A stretch of DNA of 64,000 nt from Merluccius polli (taxonomy: Eukaryota; Chordata; Actinopteri; Gadiformes; Merlucciidae). The translations under genes were made by a program, and so were the position numbers. Each line of letters begins with the position of its first letter. Position 1 is the first letter of the stretch. Shown piece by piece: positions 11,601-22,785 of the stretch. Below the pieces are notes generated by a model, which was not told the origin of the DNA, ran no database searches, and was given only the letters and a program-made list of their open reading frames with translations. The stretch spans positions 115,001 to 179,000 of the forward strand of contig JAOPHQ010003992.1 of NCBI GenBank assembly GCA_030340625.1. The letters run 5' to 3'.

Positions 11601-14600
11601 AAATTCAGATTAAAAAAAAACTGAAGGAGTAAATACATGGATGTGTCTTTACACAGCAATAAAAAAAGCAATTTGGCAGAAGCATTTTTTTCTAAAATTG
11701 ACTCCGAAAAGTGTAGTGCAGCGGACACTCTCAATATGTCCTTATTCAATTTCAACTGTCCACACAGTCCTTCAGAGGATACTTCAAACTCGGGCACCCC
11801 AAAGAATTGCCGCTTGGCGTAAAGCTCTGCTTGGTTTTGTATTGAGTACTTGAGCCCTCCCGGCACTGCCAGGCTGGAGCTGAGGCGAGTAGCCTCTCTG
11901 GTGAATAAGCCCTACATGTAGCCTGTCGTTCATATCCTGCTCAGCGCTCCGTCTGGAAACAAAGAACATCTAGTGGGTTGGAGTTTGATAAACCTATTCC
12001 CCGCTGGAAGTACGGCGCTTCCACACACGTTATTCTCACCCCTTCGTCGTTTTTCATTGTGACGAAAACCCAGGAGTGATAAGTGTCTGTGTGAAATGAC
12101 GTTTTCATACCACAGTCATTGTCTCGGCGCCCGTTAATGCGCTGCAGAGAATGTGTGCGCCAATTATAGAAATGAGGGAAAAAGTGCAGGGCCATGGAGC
12201 CAGGAGGAGATTCATGCCTGGGCGGCTGCAGTTTGAGGACGCCAAGTGTCACTGAAGCAAAGTGCTGTTTCTGTTGAAGAGCATCAAAATAACTCCATAG
12301 CAATTTATTTTACAGTTCCTCTTGTAACAATTGAGGCTTTTAAAGCATGGCCTTTTTTCTTTATTGACTGCTGGACAAAAATTGGCAGTGTATAGTGTAG
12401 TTTTTGTAATGTCATTCCAAATGAATATTCACGATAAACCTGTTTAAACATATGCTGAATGTTTATCTATGGCTTGTGTTTTCTTGCAGCGAAACCTCAG
12501 AAGTGCTTGCCTATGATACAGTCCAAGCCCAAGATATTGAAAGGGTAAGAGGGCAAAGAGTGGGGGCGTGGGGGAATCAATAACTATTTATGTTCATATC
12601 CTCATCAGACCAGAATCATTTTTAGCCAATAATTTGTAAAATAATTCTACAATGTAAAATAATGTATAATAATGCTAGCCACAGTATTGTATTTCATTGA
12701 ATTGTTGCCCTATAGGGCCAGTTACAGCCATGTTTTCTCTAGACCAGACTGCAGTGATCATTTCTTCATACTTTATATAATACTGCACTATATATCATTT
12801 TATGTCTGTCTTTCTTTTTTATAATTCATTGTTTTTGTGACCTTTCCGGGCAGGTGGCAGAAGATGTTGAGTATTTGAAGTTTGAGAAAGGACCATGGTT
12901 GGAACAGGATGACGTTAGCTACCACCACATGAGAATGCTGTAAGACTTCAAATAATCTCCACACACACTTGAAAATAATGCTGCCGGAAAGCTTTGTGCT
13001 TAGCACTTGGGTATGCTTCCGGTCTGCCCTCTGTGTCAATGTTTGGTCCTCTTGATGATGTTACTTTAAAAAAAGTAACTATTATTACTATAAAGTTATT
13101 ATAGTAAAACAATAAAATAGTTACAGTAACAATTTGGTCAGGTTTCTGACCGACTGGCACAAGAAAAGAGTGGTGTCATTTTAATGGAAAAAAACACCAC
13201 CATATTACCTTCTTAATAGAGGGTTGCATATGGGTTATTAAGTGAATGGAGATCATTGATGAATACAGAAACGGGATATATTCCAGTGTGCTGTGCATGT
13301 AAATGTGCTGCTCAGTTTGTTCCTGATTGAGAGTTGTCCTCGCCTTCCAGTGTGGAAGACAAACACAAGGTGGTCAACCTGCCGGTCATACCGAAGTTCC
13401 TGCCGGAAATCACCATCAGCGCTCACGAGTCCGACGAACTCTACTACAAGTTTAGATCGGTATGTATGGTGGAGAAGGGGCGGCGGGACACTCGCAAGTC
13501 TACCGGCGCCTTTACGGACGCGTATGCTACGCAGATCGTATCGCGGATTGCGAATTACACGCCCCCCCCCCCCCCCCCCCCCCCCACAAAGATACTATCT
13601 CAAAGTCTTAAGTCCTTTTCTATTGCTTTTTCTTTTCCCATAAATAAATGAGTTTGTTCCTTTATCTCTCGCTCTCTCTCGCTCCCCTTCCCCTTGTGAG
13701 TTCTGTTGTCAGCGATATGCGGTGCCACTGCTTTCCTGAGGGAGGAAAGTCATTTTCCTGCTGCTTCAAATATCAAATCAGCTTGTGCGCTCATAGGACG
13801 GCAAATGCCACGTGAGGGAATATGCTGCTAGTTCCTGGGCATCAACGCTCTTGCAGGAAAACATTTGGGTGTGACCTTTTCTGTTTATTGACTGCGACTA
13901 GTTGTGTTCCCCCCCCCCCCCCCCCCCCCCCCACACACACACACCCACACACTGCATCCATTGCGGCAAACATGAGGCTGAGGAAGGCGTCTCTGACCTG
14001 ACATTTTGTGCAGCCGATCTGCACAGAAACAACGGTGGGGCTGCAGTGGGGTGGTGGCTTTGCGGTGGGGGGGAGACGGACGGACAGATGACGTTGGAGG
14101 ACTTTTGGATCTCTTGGTACCGTTTTAGTTCTCTTGGTACCGCTTTAGTATTGGCAGGCACCGTGCAATCAGGTACAATAATGCGCGCGCGGATAAGGCT
14201 CACTTCTCCGCTTTGATACCGAGATCGAATCCAATTACTTTTACTGAACGCGCCGACAGCCTTGGGTGGCTGGATTGGAAGCGTTATGTATGCACCTGTA
14301 ATCCCTGAACCCGCACACCCCTTCTCCTCCCCATTCACCGCCATTCGCAATGCTTGGCGTGGGCCTGCATCGACAAAGACTGAAGTTGCGTTTCTTTACT
14401 TCCACACCCTTACTCGGGTGTGACTGTCATTCCCGTGGCGTGTCGTGTCATTACAGTATTACAGAGTACAAATCGGAGTCGCATATAAGGTGAATCAAAA
14501 TGTTTTGAAAAGACACCCCGCATTACATGTCGTGGTGGAATGAATGTGATGACTAAAACCAATAGTTGTGAGCTTATATAGCTTGTTATATTATAATTAT

Positions 14601-16530
14601 AACTTATTACAATTACTACTTTTTTTTGCGTATAACTGGTGTCCTTGTTAGCAGTAAAGACAGCCAACACGACGGTTTATATTAAGGCCTATCGCCGAGT
14701 CCAATCGTCAAACTGGGATCGCAGGTCACGACGCGAGTGAGCACGGGCTTCGGTTGATGCCTTTTTTTTGTTATTTTAATCTCGTCCATTCGATGCGCCG
14801 CTTTCCCAAACGGCTAAGACTAATGTGCTGACAAAGGGCAGGTGACAGAGAGTGGCCCGACTGTCTGTCACTCTGTCACCGACGTGCCTTCACATTAGCC
14901 CTAACTCATAACGCGCCGTTTGCCACTGGCTCGCCCGATGATGGACTGCAACCGGACGGCCCTCGGCCCGACCATCCGTCTTGTCATAGCCGCGGAACCC
15001 CCCCCCCCCCCCCCCCCCCCCCAATGGATCCACATGAATCCTCCTGACCGGATATTTCTTCTGCAAAGGCTTCAGGGAACAAAGCCCGGATTGTTGACAT
15101 CAGATAAGCGCTCTTAAAAAAAACCAACAAAAACAACCCCATCCTGCCTAATAGCGCATTCACATGAGACACGATGGGTCACCGTTCGCATCGCTAGGCC
15201 AGCCGTCGGCCATCTACGTCACGCGGCAAGCGGTTGTCATGTCGTAGCAGCCTTTCGTAGTAGCAGTGGTGGAGGTTTTTCTGTATTTATAGCATTTGTA
15301 TTGTCGTGCTGTTGGTAGTGGTGTAGATGTTTGTTGTGCTTATCGTAGTAGTAGTAGTAGTAGTGTTTTGTAGTGGTTATACAGTAGTAGTTATAGCATT
15401 AGTAGGCATAGGCGTAGATTACGGGGGGGACATGTCCCCACCACTATTTATAATTTGAATTTTGTCCCCACCACTTTTAAAAATGTGCAAACCAGTCAAT
15501 CTTCCGGTGCTGGGTCCGCGGCCGGGCCCGCGGCTGGTGGGTCCGGTGCTGGGTCCGTGGCCCAGCACGGGGTCCGTGGCCCCCCCCCCCGTCGACAATC
15601 GCGCCAAATTTTGTTCCCACTCCAGCCCTGGTCCCCACCACTTCTAAAACCAAACTGACGGCCTTGCTAGTAGGTATAGCAGTAGTTATAGCATAGGTAT
15701 TTGGGAGTATTTTTCGGAAAACAATGGAGTGGGTGGCCTACGGTGTCCCATCGCGTTTCATGCAAATGCACCTTGGTGTTGGGATTCGACAAGCGTCCAT
15801 CGGGGGGTGCCATCGGCTATGGCTCTGTTGCTTGGCCACCGATGAACGGTCACTAGTGAGACCATGACACAGGGATGCCTACAAATACTATGGATGGTAT
15901 TCATTCATTCGTGTTTCACGTTGACTCGTATACTGCGTGACTGTTGACAACAGCATGGCAAACGACCCCCTCCTTGTGAGTGGTAGCCAAATCAAACCCT
16001 GCCAGGCTCCTTCGCGTTCAACGTGGCTTCCTCTGCTTTTATATGAGCTCTGATTTTAGACGACTACACAGGGAAGAAAAAGACGCTAGGGCAGGGCCTC
16101 TCCTCGTGGATACACAGGACGGGATAATTAAGCGCTTTCTGACAAACGGTGAACGTGTTTTAATTTGGTTATTTTTCCTCGCCGTGTGCAGGAACATAAA
16201 TTGAGAGTATTATCTAAGTGCGGCTCACCTTGTTAACCGCCACAGGTGCAAACCCACACAAAATGCTATGCCGCCGCGTAGCTCCGAGGGCGCTGCTGTG
16301 TACAACAACTACATGGGTGCTTTTTTAACCCGTTTCACCCGATTCGGCTCATTTAATCTTGCGCAGGCATCTGTCTGGTTCCATTCTGCTGACTGACATT
16401 CACTCTCCTCTCCCCATCCATCTCTCTCTCTCCCTCTCCTCCCCCGGCCGGTCCTCTGCAGCTCCCTGGGAAGAAGTATGCGCAAGGTTATAATGAGGAC
16501 GTCGGAGACAAGCACATCTGGCTGAAGTAA
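5883..16530 (+). CDS. ndufa10: NDUFA10, complex I 42 kDa accessory subunit (10 exons)
   Basis: The product is an accessory subunit of mitochondrial respiratory complex I on the matrix side of the membrane arm; the family derives from deoxynucleoside kinases. Ten exons with GT-AG introns join in phase (75, 169, 216, 87, 122, 80, 55, 86, 109 and 69 nt) to 355 codons plus stop, the same length as human NDUFA10. Residues 1 to about 35 are basic and hydroxylated like a mitochondrial presequence. A P-loop-like GNLASGKG lies at 64-71, with Gly where active kinases have Ser/Thr, as in the human protein. ERS at 160-162 matches the kinase DRS-type motif. Other conserved blocks are GNSYRLQ, RLLQYSD, VDHYNE, EYLKF and a C-terminal IWLK. 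The start is the ATG at 5883, which opens the presequence. The residue matching human Ser250 is Gly. Identification is by recalled family sequence. Confidence 0.97.
6401..6569 (+). CDS. ndufa10: ndufa10 coding exon 2 (P-loop)
   Basis: Encodes residues 26-82, including GIHTSAV near the likely presequence cleavage region and the P-loop-like GNLASGKG. The acceptor is a T-rich tract ending CAAG and the donor is GTAATC, phase 1. Confidence 0.95.
6993..7208 (+). CDS. ndufa10: ndufa10 coding exon 3
   Basis: Encodes residues 83-153 plus the first base of codon 154. It carries the conserved LEKFYTDP, DGNSYRLQ and RLLQYSDA blocks. It enters and leaves in phase 1, with acceptor TTTTAATAG and donor GTACCC. 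Confidence 0.96.
7254..7428. mobile_element. TTAA-flanked MITE in ndufa10 intron 3
   Basis: The left end TTAAAGGTGCTTTAGGTAAG and the inverted right end (TTTAAATCTGCTGTAGGTAG on the minus strand) form imperfect terminal repeats, each at a TTAA. The body is only about 170 bases and has no coding capacity. A related end occurs at about 19755. Confidence 0.65.
7479..8401. mobile_element. Non-autonomous hAT element in ndufa10 intron 3
   Basis: The ends AGGGCTGTCAA (7480-7490) and TTGACAGCCCT (8390-8400) are exact inverted repeats. They are flanked by an identical 8-bp duplication, GATACAAT, at 7471-7478 and 8402-8409, the size expected for hAT transposition. The 0.9 kb body holds only short frames and no recognisable transposase. 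Confidence 0.88.
8442..8492. repeat. Fragment of a common teleost dispersed repeat
   Basis: The stretch resembles the widespread fish motif that reads roughly ACATTTA...TTTTATCCAAAGCGACTTACA; here it is diverged (TTTTTATCTAAAGCTACTTA). Recognition is from memory; the element class is not settled. Confidence 0.45.
8637..8699. repeat. (AAT)n with TGATAA variants
   Basis: Nine or more AAT units followed by mixed AATGAT units, ending about 34 bases before ndufa10 exon 4. It therefore occupies the usual branch-point and polypyrimidine region of that acceptor. Confidence 0.92.
8733..8819 (+). CDS. ndufa10: ndufa10 coding exon 4
   Basis: Encodes GQGVILERSPFSDMVF and on to the cysteine at 183. It includes the ERS motif, which replaces the kinase DRS motif. 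Phase 1 at both ends, acceptor TTCAAG, donor GTGAGT. Confidence 0.96.
8926..8986. other. Two adjacent hairpins in ndufa10 intron 4
   Basis: AACATTTGCTAAA (8926-8938) pairs with TTTAGCAAATGTT (8947-8959). Two bases later ACATCTACAAA (8962-8972) pairs with TTTGTAGATGT (8976-8986). Both stems are perfect. The function is unknown; they may be a MITE remnant. Confidence 0.75.
9201..9322 (+). CDS. ndufa10: ndufa10 coding exon 5
   Basis: Encodes residues 184-223, with VDHYNE and the strand motif LPPHIVIYVD typical of the kinase-like fold. Acceptor ATTGCAG, donor GTATGG, leaving in phase 0. Confidence 0.96.
9480..9998 (-). mobile_element. hAT transposon relic in ndufa10 intron 5
   Basis: The minus strand starts at AGGGCTAGCCTGAATACC near 9998, a hAT-like end. 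Further in it contains a 48-codon open stretch (9718-9864) with VVCRLCRKNVAYNNS, which fits the CxxC half of a BED zinc finger. The frame is closed by stops on both sides and the zinc-binding histidines are not seen, so the copy is dead. The left boundary is approximate. Confidence 0.6.
9999..11345. other. Rest of ndufa10 intron 5
   Basis: AT-rich unique-looking intron sequence. I see no exon, repeat array or structured element. Confidence 0.6.
11346..11425 (+). CDS. ndufa10: ndufa10 coding exon 6
   Basis: Encodes residues 224-249, SYLQNVPLAYLKAIEDSYKK onward to FLPKI, plus two bases of codon 250. The acceptor is TTTCTTCAG and the donor GTAAGT, phase 2. The helix matches human AYLQDIENAYKKTFLPEM. 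Confidence 0.94.
11426..12489. other. ndufa10 intron 6
   Basis: No exon or repeat array is seen. The part from about 11830 to 12300 is less AT-rich and free of low complexity, so it could hold a conserved non-coding element, but nothing specific is recognised. Confidence 0.5.
12490..12544 (+). CDS. ndufa10: ndufa10 coding exon 7
   Basis: A 55-nt exon that completes Gly250 and encodes ETSEVLAYDTVQAQDIER. Acceptor TTCTTGCAG, donor GTAAGA, ending in phase 0. Confidence 0.92.
12854..12939 (+). CDS. ndufa10: ndufa10 coding exon 8
   Basis: Encodes VAEDVEYLKFEKGPWLEQ and continues to RM plus two bases of a Leu codon, matching human VVEDIEYLKFDKGPWLKQ. Donor GTAAGA, phase 2. Confidence 0.95.
13351..13459 (+). 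CDS. ndufa10: ndufa10 coding exon 9
   Basis: Encodes VEDKHKVVNLPVIPKFLPEI and on to YYKFRS. The PxFLPE(V/I)TI block is shared with the human subunit. Acceptor CTTCCAG, donor GTATGT, phase 0. Confidence 0.95.
13562..13585. repeat. Poly-C tract, 24 nt
   Basis: Twenty-four uninterrupted C about 100 bases after exon 9. Confidence 0.95.
13909..13953. repeat. Poly-C tract (24 nt) then CA repeat
   Basis: Twenty-four C followed by a short CA/CCA repeat. Confidence 0.95.
14998..15022. repeat. Poly-C tract, 25 nt
   Basis: Twenty-five uninterrupted C in intron 9. Confidence 0.95.
15409..15660. mobile_element. Possible hAT-type repeat with GTCCCCACCACT motifs
   Basis: GTCCCCACCACT occurs three times (15434, 15464, 15631). 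The middle holds GC-rich direct repeats of GGTGCTGGGTCCG. The start, CATAGGCGTAGATTACGGGG, resembles a common teleost transposon end as I recall it. Ends and target duplication are not resolved. Confidence 0.4.
16462..16530 (+). CDS. ndufa10: ndufa10 coding exon 10 and stop
   Basis: Encodes the 22-residue C-terminus, from LPGKKYAQGYNEDVGDKH to IWLK, then TAA. It follows a strong pyrimidine tract ending CTCTGCAG and a 3.0 kb intron, the longest in the gene. Confidence 0.96.
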   Translation, partial: LPGKKYAQGYNEDVGDKHIWLK

Positions 16531-16730
16531 ACAATGGAGGCGCCGTTGTGAAGTTCATTTTTCATTTGTGCACAAACCTACTCTGATCTGCCCCATGGGC
16601 AAGACGAAATTGATGTCCGTGTCCTATTGCGGATTATCCAATCCTTCTGTAATAGTCTGTGTGCATTAAGGAGATGTCATACAATCTAACATGTAATGTA
16701 TTAAAAGACAAGATCCATTTTAAAGCCTGC
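16531..16730 (+). other. ndufa10: ndufa10 3' UTR with ATTAAA signal
   Basis: A short AT-leaning tail follows the stop. ATTAAA at 16700-16705 is a plausible poly(A) signal. About 20 bases later comes a GT- and T-rich stretch (TGTTGTGTTTTT) of the usual downstream kind. The exact cleavage site is inferred. Confidence 0.55.
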
Positions 16731-18225
16731 TGTTGTGTTTTTACTTCTTAATACATCCCCTGAGTTAAGTTTAAAAAGTATTGATCCCAGCATTTCACAT
16801 TATTCAGGTTCAGCGGCTGTTAATTGTATCCTGACATTCGGATACTAATGTGACCCGGCAAAGCGCCCTTAAAGTCAATATTTGAATCCCAATTTTAAGG
16901 AGTGCCTTGCAAAACTCTGTTGTTAATACAGTTTAAATAGCATTACATTTCTTACTTCAGTGCAAGTGGAGGCTATTAGTCAAACGATGTTCAAACTGGA
17001 AAGTACATAAGGGCCAGCCAGTTCTCATTTTCTCTGCAGGCCTATTCCATCATTAAACATGATTAGAGAGTCTACATTTTACACCATGCCAGAATAACTT
17101 TGATGTTAATGCTGTCTTCTAATTTACAAATATATTCCTGTTCCTATTTACAGTTGTGTCACCTGTGATTTGAAAATACACAAGTTCCAGTAATTAATCT
17201 CGACACGATTGGCTTTGGTAATTAACATACACTAGTAACATCCAGGAGTCTCATTAGCATGATTAGTCTTTTTTTTGTATTATGAACCAGTTGAATTATA
17301 ACGGAAATGCATCAGCTCGTTCACCTGTATCTCTGGTCTGTGTCTCGTGGTGAAGAGGACGGCGTGTGGCGACGATATTAAACCTGCTAAATGTAAAGAT
17401 CCTACCCTCAAAGTCTCCAGGAGTATAAAGGTGTAACTGCTGGGAGACGGTCCCAGCAGTCTCCTCCTCACACAGGTCTCTCTTTGATCCCAAGTAGCTT
17501 CTCCATATCAATTACAACTAAAGAATGGACAACTTAAACTTTTTGAGAGACGAACTCTGGAGAAGGGTATCAAATCGAGCTGAAAAAAGATGCAGCAATT
17601 AGCATGAGTGAAGAGCCGCTTGGCTGAAACTTTAATTAAATTAGTTTTAAGTGGGCACAGGAGCTGTGTGTGTTTGTCAGAACAAGAGGTGCTGATGATT
17701 TTCTTAAATTTTCTTTTTTTGGGGGGGGCGGTTACTCATGAGGCAATGCTGATCTCAGAGTTCATGTCGCCACTAAAACTAATTAAAAAAGGAACTGTCA
17801 CTTTGCCAAAAAACTTGATTCCTCTCATCGTCGCTCTGTAATATGTACACCTGGTTGCAATGGTAATTGCCGTATTCATACAGCCGTTGCTCATTGCTCC
17901 TTATTTGCACTCAACCGCAACCTCACCTCCACTCGACCTTGCTGTCCTTAGTGTGCGGGCATCAACCTTATGACTCGTATTCACTATACACACAATGTAC
18001 ATGAAGTACATGATTCTATATTTACATCGTATTTCACCACTCCTGCTTGTGTATAGGCCAACAACAATAATGTGATCTGTCTATTTGTCTGTTGGACCAA
18101 AAGGTTTATTGAAATGGGACAAAGAGACCTGGAGAATGGGGTAGGGGTTTGTGTTGTGCTGCATGGGGTTTACTATGGCAGCTTGGGACCATGGTCACTC
18201 CAAGGACAGGCTGTAATGCACTCGG

Positions 18226-18346
18226 CAGAGAGAGAGAGAGAGAGAGAGAGGGTCATCTGCCCTCTGCTGGTTGAAGTGCATTCCTTAGGGGGTGGACAGC
18301 AGACAATAAGCAGTGTCCTTGACCCCCCCCCCCCCCCCCCCCCCCC
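18226..18346. repeat. (GA)n and 24-nt poly-C
   Basis: A GA repeat at 18226-18250 is followed by 24 C at 18323-18346. Confidence 0.92.
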
Positions 18347-18521
18347 AGGTCCAGGACAGCAACAACAGCCATGCTGGCCGTTTAGTGTAGAGGTTCGTCC
18401 AAAAAAATGACAAGTGGGCAGCCAGCCCGGCCTGCTCCCCTGCCCCAGAACTATGCTTACCCAACAGGATTTTTACAACCTCCACCCACACCCACACCCA
18501 CCCACCCACCTAGCACCCACG

Positions 18522-18524
<3 letters not shown>

Positions 18525-18591
<67 letters not shown>
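18525..18591. repeat. (CA)n microsatellite
   Basis: About 33 CA units, preceded by CCCACACCCACCCACC. Confidence 0.95.
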
Positions 18592-18596
<5 letters not shown>

Positions 18597-19429
18597 GTTG
18601 CACCAATGCACTGTGCATTTGTCTCGTTCCAAATATGCCCTTCTTCATGGGTCCAGCAGTGATGAATGAAATGACACATGATGTAGCCTCCACACACAAT
18701 TGGTCAGAGTATGAGGTTACCTTGTCCCTTTTGTGCGGTGACTTACGTGCAGTTTTATGTAAAAATATCAATGATGGTGAGCATGTTTCATCCTCTATCA
18801 GACACACGCTATTGAACGCTATTATGTTTCCGAATATTGGAGGTTGAAATGGGCCACACACTGCAATAAAAACTGTTTTGAGGTAATCCATAACAGAACT
18901 CTGCAGTCTAAGCACAATGCGTATGGAGATTAGGACTCATTATTTTTCAAGATTGCATCTTTTCTTTTTGACCAAACCCCAAACCCTCTTCACACTTTCT
19001 TTTTTTTTTGCTCCTTTAGAGAAATTATTAATTTCTGCGTCCTTTTGTCGGCTGGAGGGGCCCCCTTGTTGTTCTAATCAAGTGTTGATTGCCGGTGCTG
19101 ATAGCCGGCCACACCAGGCTCAATAGCTGAGTGCGCACGAGAGACGAAGGGAATTCTCCAATTACTCACCGCCCGCTACCAGATCTCAGCGCTGATGTCG
19201 CCGCGCAATTTCTTTTTGCGACGGACATGAAATGCTAAATGGGTTATTATTCAAAGGACGTCTCACGGACATTGTGCCTGCACCGCGTGGGTCCCTCCCT
19301 CTCTCTCACGAATCATCATATAATAGTCTACAAATGTAAATAATACGCTCAGGCGCTATATGGGATGACTTTGAAAAATAGATTTTTTTCAAAGTTAGAT
19401 GCAATCAATAAAATAGAGTAATTAGGCCT

Positions 19430-19755
19430 AATACAGCTGCTGTATGTAAGATCCGAGAGTGGTACATAGAGAGGGCAAAAAAAAAGCAGGCAAAAAAATA
19501 TCCCCCCACCATTGTGAAGTGTCGCATTTCACGCACCTTTGACACTGACAGGCAAGATGGCCCCGAACCAATCAGGGAAAGGAGGTCCTGATTGGTTCAG
19601 GAATGAGCCGGGAGCGGTCTAACATCTAAATCAGAGGCAAGCGCAGTCAACTCGAACCAGCACATTTCACTCACTAATAGCTGACTGATGGCTTTGCTAA
19701 TTTGAACAAATTACAGTCAACAATTGGTCTTAAATCTTACCTTCAGCACCTTTAA
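19430..19755. mobile_element. Possible MITE related to the intron 3 copy
   Basis: The right end on the minus strand reads TTAAAGGTGCTGAAGGTAAG, close to the left end at 7254. The left end has CTGCTGTATGTAAGAT as a diverged inverted match. Inside, GAACCAATCAGG (19565-19576) pairs with CCTGATTGGTTC (19587-19598). The left boundary is uncertain. Confidence 0.5.
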
Positions 19756-20657
19756 TGGCGGAAATATAATTCGGCATTCTTTAGTTATACGATGTCACAC
19801 CTCGCCTAATGGGGGATGAGTAAGCTCTATAGTCTAATTAATGGGTACCATAAAGGTACCATAAAGGTTGTCCTTTTGAGTTATAGCTTTATTGTTAAAT
19901 AAAAACAAATCATGTTCACAAGTTATTAAGATTTTTTTTACTTTTATGTGCAAGTTGCAACAAAGTGGGTAGTTTCCATTTCGATCAGCATGCAGATTTT
20001 AACTGGTTTTAAAAACAGCAGTTTCAGGACAGCTATTAGTGCGAGTCAGACACGTTGACTTTGAGCCATTGCACTTGATGAAAACAAGTAAAGTCCATTT
20101 GTTTCCATTTGTTTTCCACTCGGTGCTTCCATTCATTAGTGTGGATGTCAGTGGCAAGGCGTTCCTTCTCACATCTATATGGGAGGTAGAAAACAAATGC
20201 TGATTGGGATGTAAGCTATCAATACCACTTTCACACTTTCAGAAACAATTACAGGCCTGAAACTTTAAGTGTTGAGTACCAATTTGATCCATTCATTCCA
20301 ACAGCGAGTATACAGTATATATTTATAGATAATATTCCCCATTAAAGACATCAATGCCTTTATGTGTCAAAACATCGCATGACATGTTTTTAATATGACT
20401 ATCTGACATGCCTGATAAGAATGTGTAGGGCGTCGATGATATGTAATCGCTTTTTTCAGCCGGAGATCACTTGATTATCTGTCACCAGGTTCAGATTCAG
20501 ATTGCGGTGACTATTTATGGATGAGACAGGTAGAGACAGGTGAAACAAGCTCACCTTGTCTGCCTTAGAGTGTCTGACATGTTGGTAACAACAGTGGTCG
20601 TTGTTGTGGTTGTAGTTCATCTGGTTATGTCTTCTCTTTTAGAAGTAAGGGTAATGC

Positions 20658-20994
20658 GTTATTATAACGTTCAGTCATAAGCCAATGATGAACTGATCAT
20701 TAACAAAACATTTATATACATCTGGAGATGTTAAATACCTGCTATGTTAAAGGGCCCCTATTTTACCACCAGGTGTGGATGTGCCTACCAGCCTATCCAG
20801 TGGACTGTACCAACTGGTAGGCTGATCTATCCGTCATACGTCTGGCTTGTAATGGCTAAACAACGTCACACTAGTGGTAAAATAGGGCCTTTAACACAGC
20901 ACTTATTAATCATCTACAAACGATCAATTCGTGTTTTGTTAATGATTAGTTCATCATTAACTAAAGGCTAATAAATGACTTATGAACGTTATTT
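20658..20994. mobile_element. Long inverted-repeat element hosting a second MITE
   Basis: A 26-base arm at 20684-20709 matches the inverse of 20933-20958 with one mismatch. Outside it, ATAACGTTCA at the left mirrors TGAACGTTAT at the right. The centre is interrupted by the smaller element at 20751-20890. Confidence 0.65.
20751..20890. mobile_element. TTAA-flanked MITE nested in an older element
   Basis: The ends AGGGCCCCTATTTTACCAC and, inverted, AGGCCCTATTTTACCAC differ by a small indel/mismatch. TTAA lies at 20747-20750 and 20891-20894, the duplication used by piggyBac-type elements. There is no coding capacity. Confidence 0.75.
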
Positions 20995-22021
20995 AAAAGG
21001 GTTTGCTGAAGTGAGAATACAGTTGGACATGTTAGGGATTCACTTGAATACACTGTGGGAAGTCCTCGGCTCCATGGCCACACAGTGAACCAACACTGAG
21101 CATGATTATCTGTCAACACAAGATCTATTACCCGTCGGCTGGGACTCTGACTCTCTGATACAATTCAGATTTACTTTTTAGCCAGAGGAACCTTGAAGGT
21201 ACATTAAAGGAGTTATCCATGACGTGATGTGGATTAAGTCAACCAGACGGTTCTCAGTAGACATGTTGCATTACATACGCAGATAGCATCAAGCAGATGA
21301 TCATCAGTCACTGACTTCACTCACAGTATATCTATATATAATATAGAAATACTTCAGCGAGGAGCAGCAGTTCAATAGTGACGAGCGAGCAAAGCAAGTC
21401 AATACTGAGCACTGGAGGAATATTTTCTTCTACACTCAACAACAACATCTCCTGAAAGACGGCAACGCAGAAGCAGAGCTCTCCGTTTCAAAAGGGGGCA
21501 CTCTTGCACCATCAAAGTAATGAGTTGGGTTTTCTCTCCATTTGAACACATTCAAAAGAAGAGGGGGAAAAAAGCAACAACAACAAAACCTTTTCGATAT
21601 GTATGTGCTCATGGTTTATAGCTTAGGTCAGTGTGTTTGTCTCGGAGGCACATGGTGGAGGATTTTGAGTTTTTTTGTATTCTCAGGGTCTCAGATTTTT
21701 AATGCATCATTTCAGAAAATGCAGGACGTCATCGGTTCAACAGCGATGCCAGGAAGGTCTGAGGCCAAGTCGTGGTTTTTGTCGTGTTGGATTGGGCTTT
21801 GATTTGATCTCCATCCATCATAATAAGGTATAATAAGGTTTAGCGTGATTACTATTCATGGACTGCAGAAGCCCTTTCTTGTGTATTGGAAAAGCAGCTA
21901 TTCCTGTTGCCACATATTTTGGTGCCGAATTCCATGGCTATAATAATGACCTTAAACTACAATGCATCATGTGCATATGGCGACGATGTGTGCATGCCTA
22001 CCGTGTGCACAAGATGGATTA

Positions 22022-22093
<72 letters not shown>

Positions 22094-22100
22094 AGGGAGC
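22022..22100. repeat. (TG)n(AG)n compound microsatellite
   Basis: About 11 TG units switch directly to about 20 AG units, then AGGG variants. Confidence 0.95.
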
Positions 22101-22748
22101 TTTGTAGAGAGTAGACTACAAAGCAAGCACTACAAAAAACCTTTTACCCTTTTTACAAAAGCCCCTTTGCACTACAATGGGTTGGAATATAAATCATTGT
22201 TAGTAATGATTATCCATTGTGACAAAAATAAACACAAGAAAAGAAAAATTGCAATAAAGCTTGTGAACTGCGAACCCACAGTCCTCGCCCCTTGTCATAA
22301 ACAACCAACTGTTTCAGCAGAGCATTGCAGGTAGTCTTCTTTTTTTTTTTTAGATCTGTTGGCATATACGTGTGCTGTTCCAACATTATGAAGTCTTAAT
22401 AATACTAACACTTGAAGCAGTTGATTAAGGAGCTAAGCATTGGGTGAAAAGCAGAAGTGCTAACTCTGCAGTCAGGAGCAACCTGAGACTGAAGTTGAAC
22501 CAAGGTTTTCAGAGCTGCCACAGTGATATTGATCACTTTGTTCTGTGTCGGTAAGTAAGTTCCTAAAATAGTGATCATTTTAATGGAGAACAGTAGCAGG
22601 ATATTAATGTTGATTCAAACAGGTACGACCTGCTGCACAGGTGAAATACCACTAAATGGAAACTCTAATTTGAGAATGTTAAGTTAAATGAATGTTAGCC
22701 CATAATCCCTTGTCCTTGAGTCTGAGAAAAGTACTTTTAAATCAAATG

Positions 22749-22750
<2 letters not shown>

Positions 22751-22785
<35 letters not shown>
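22751..22785. repeat. (TTA)n microsatellite
   Basis: About 12 TTA units. Confidence 0.95.

Larger units (their letters stand above)
13460..16461. other. ndufa10 intron 9
   Basis: A 3.0 kb intron with three long poly-C tracts, a diverged GTA repeat around 15345-15365 and a GC-rich dispersed element at about 15409-15660. No exon is recognised. The direct repeat TCTCTTGGTACCG occurs twice at about 14110-14142. Confidence 0.6.
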
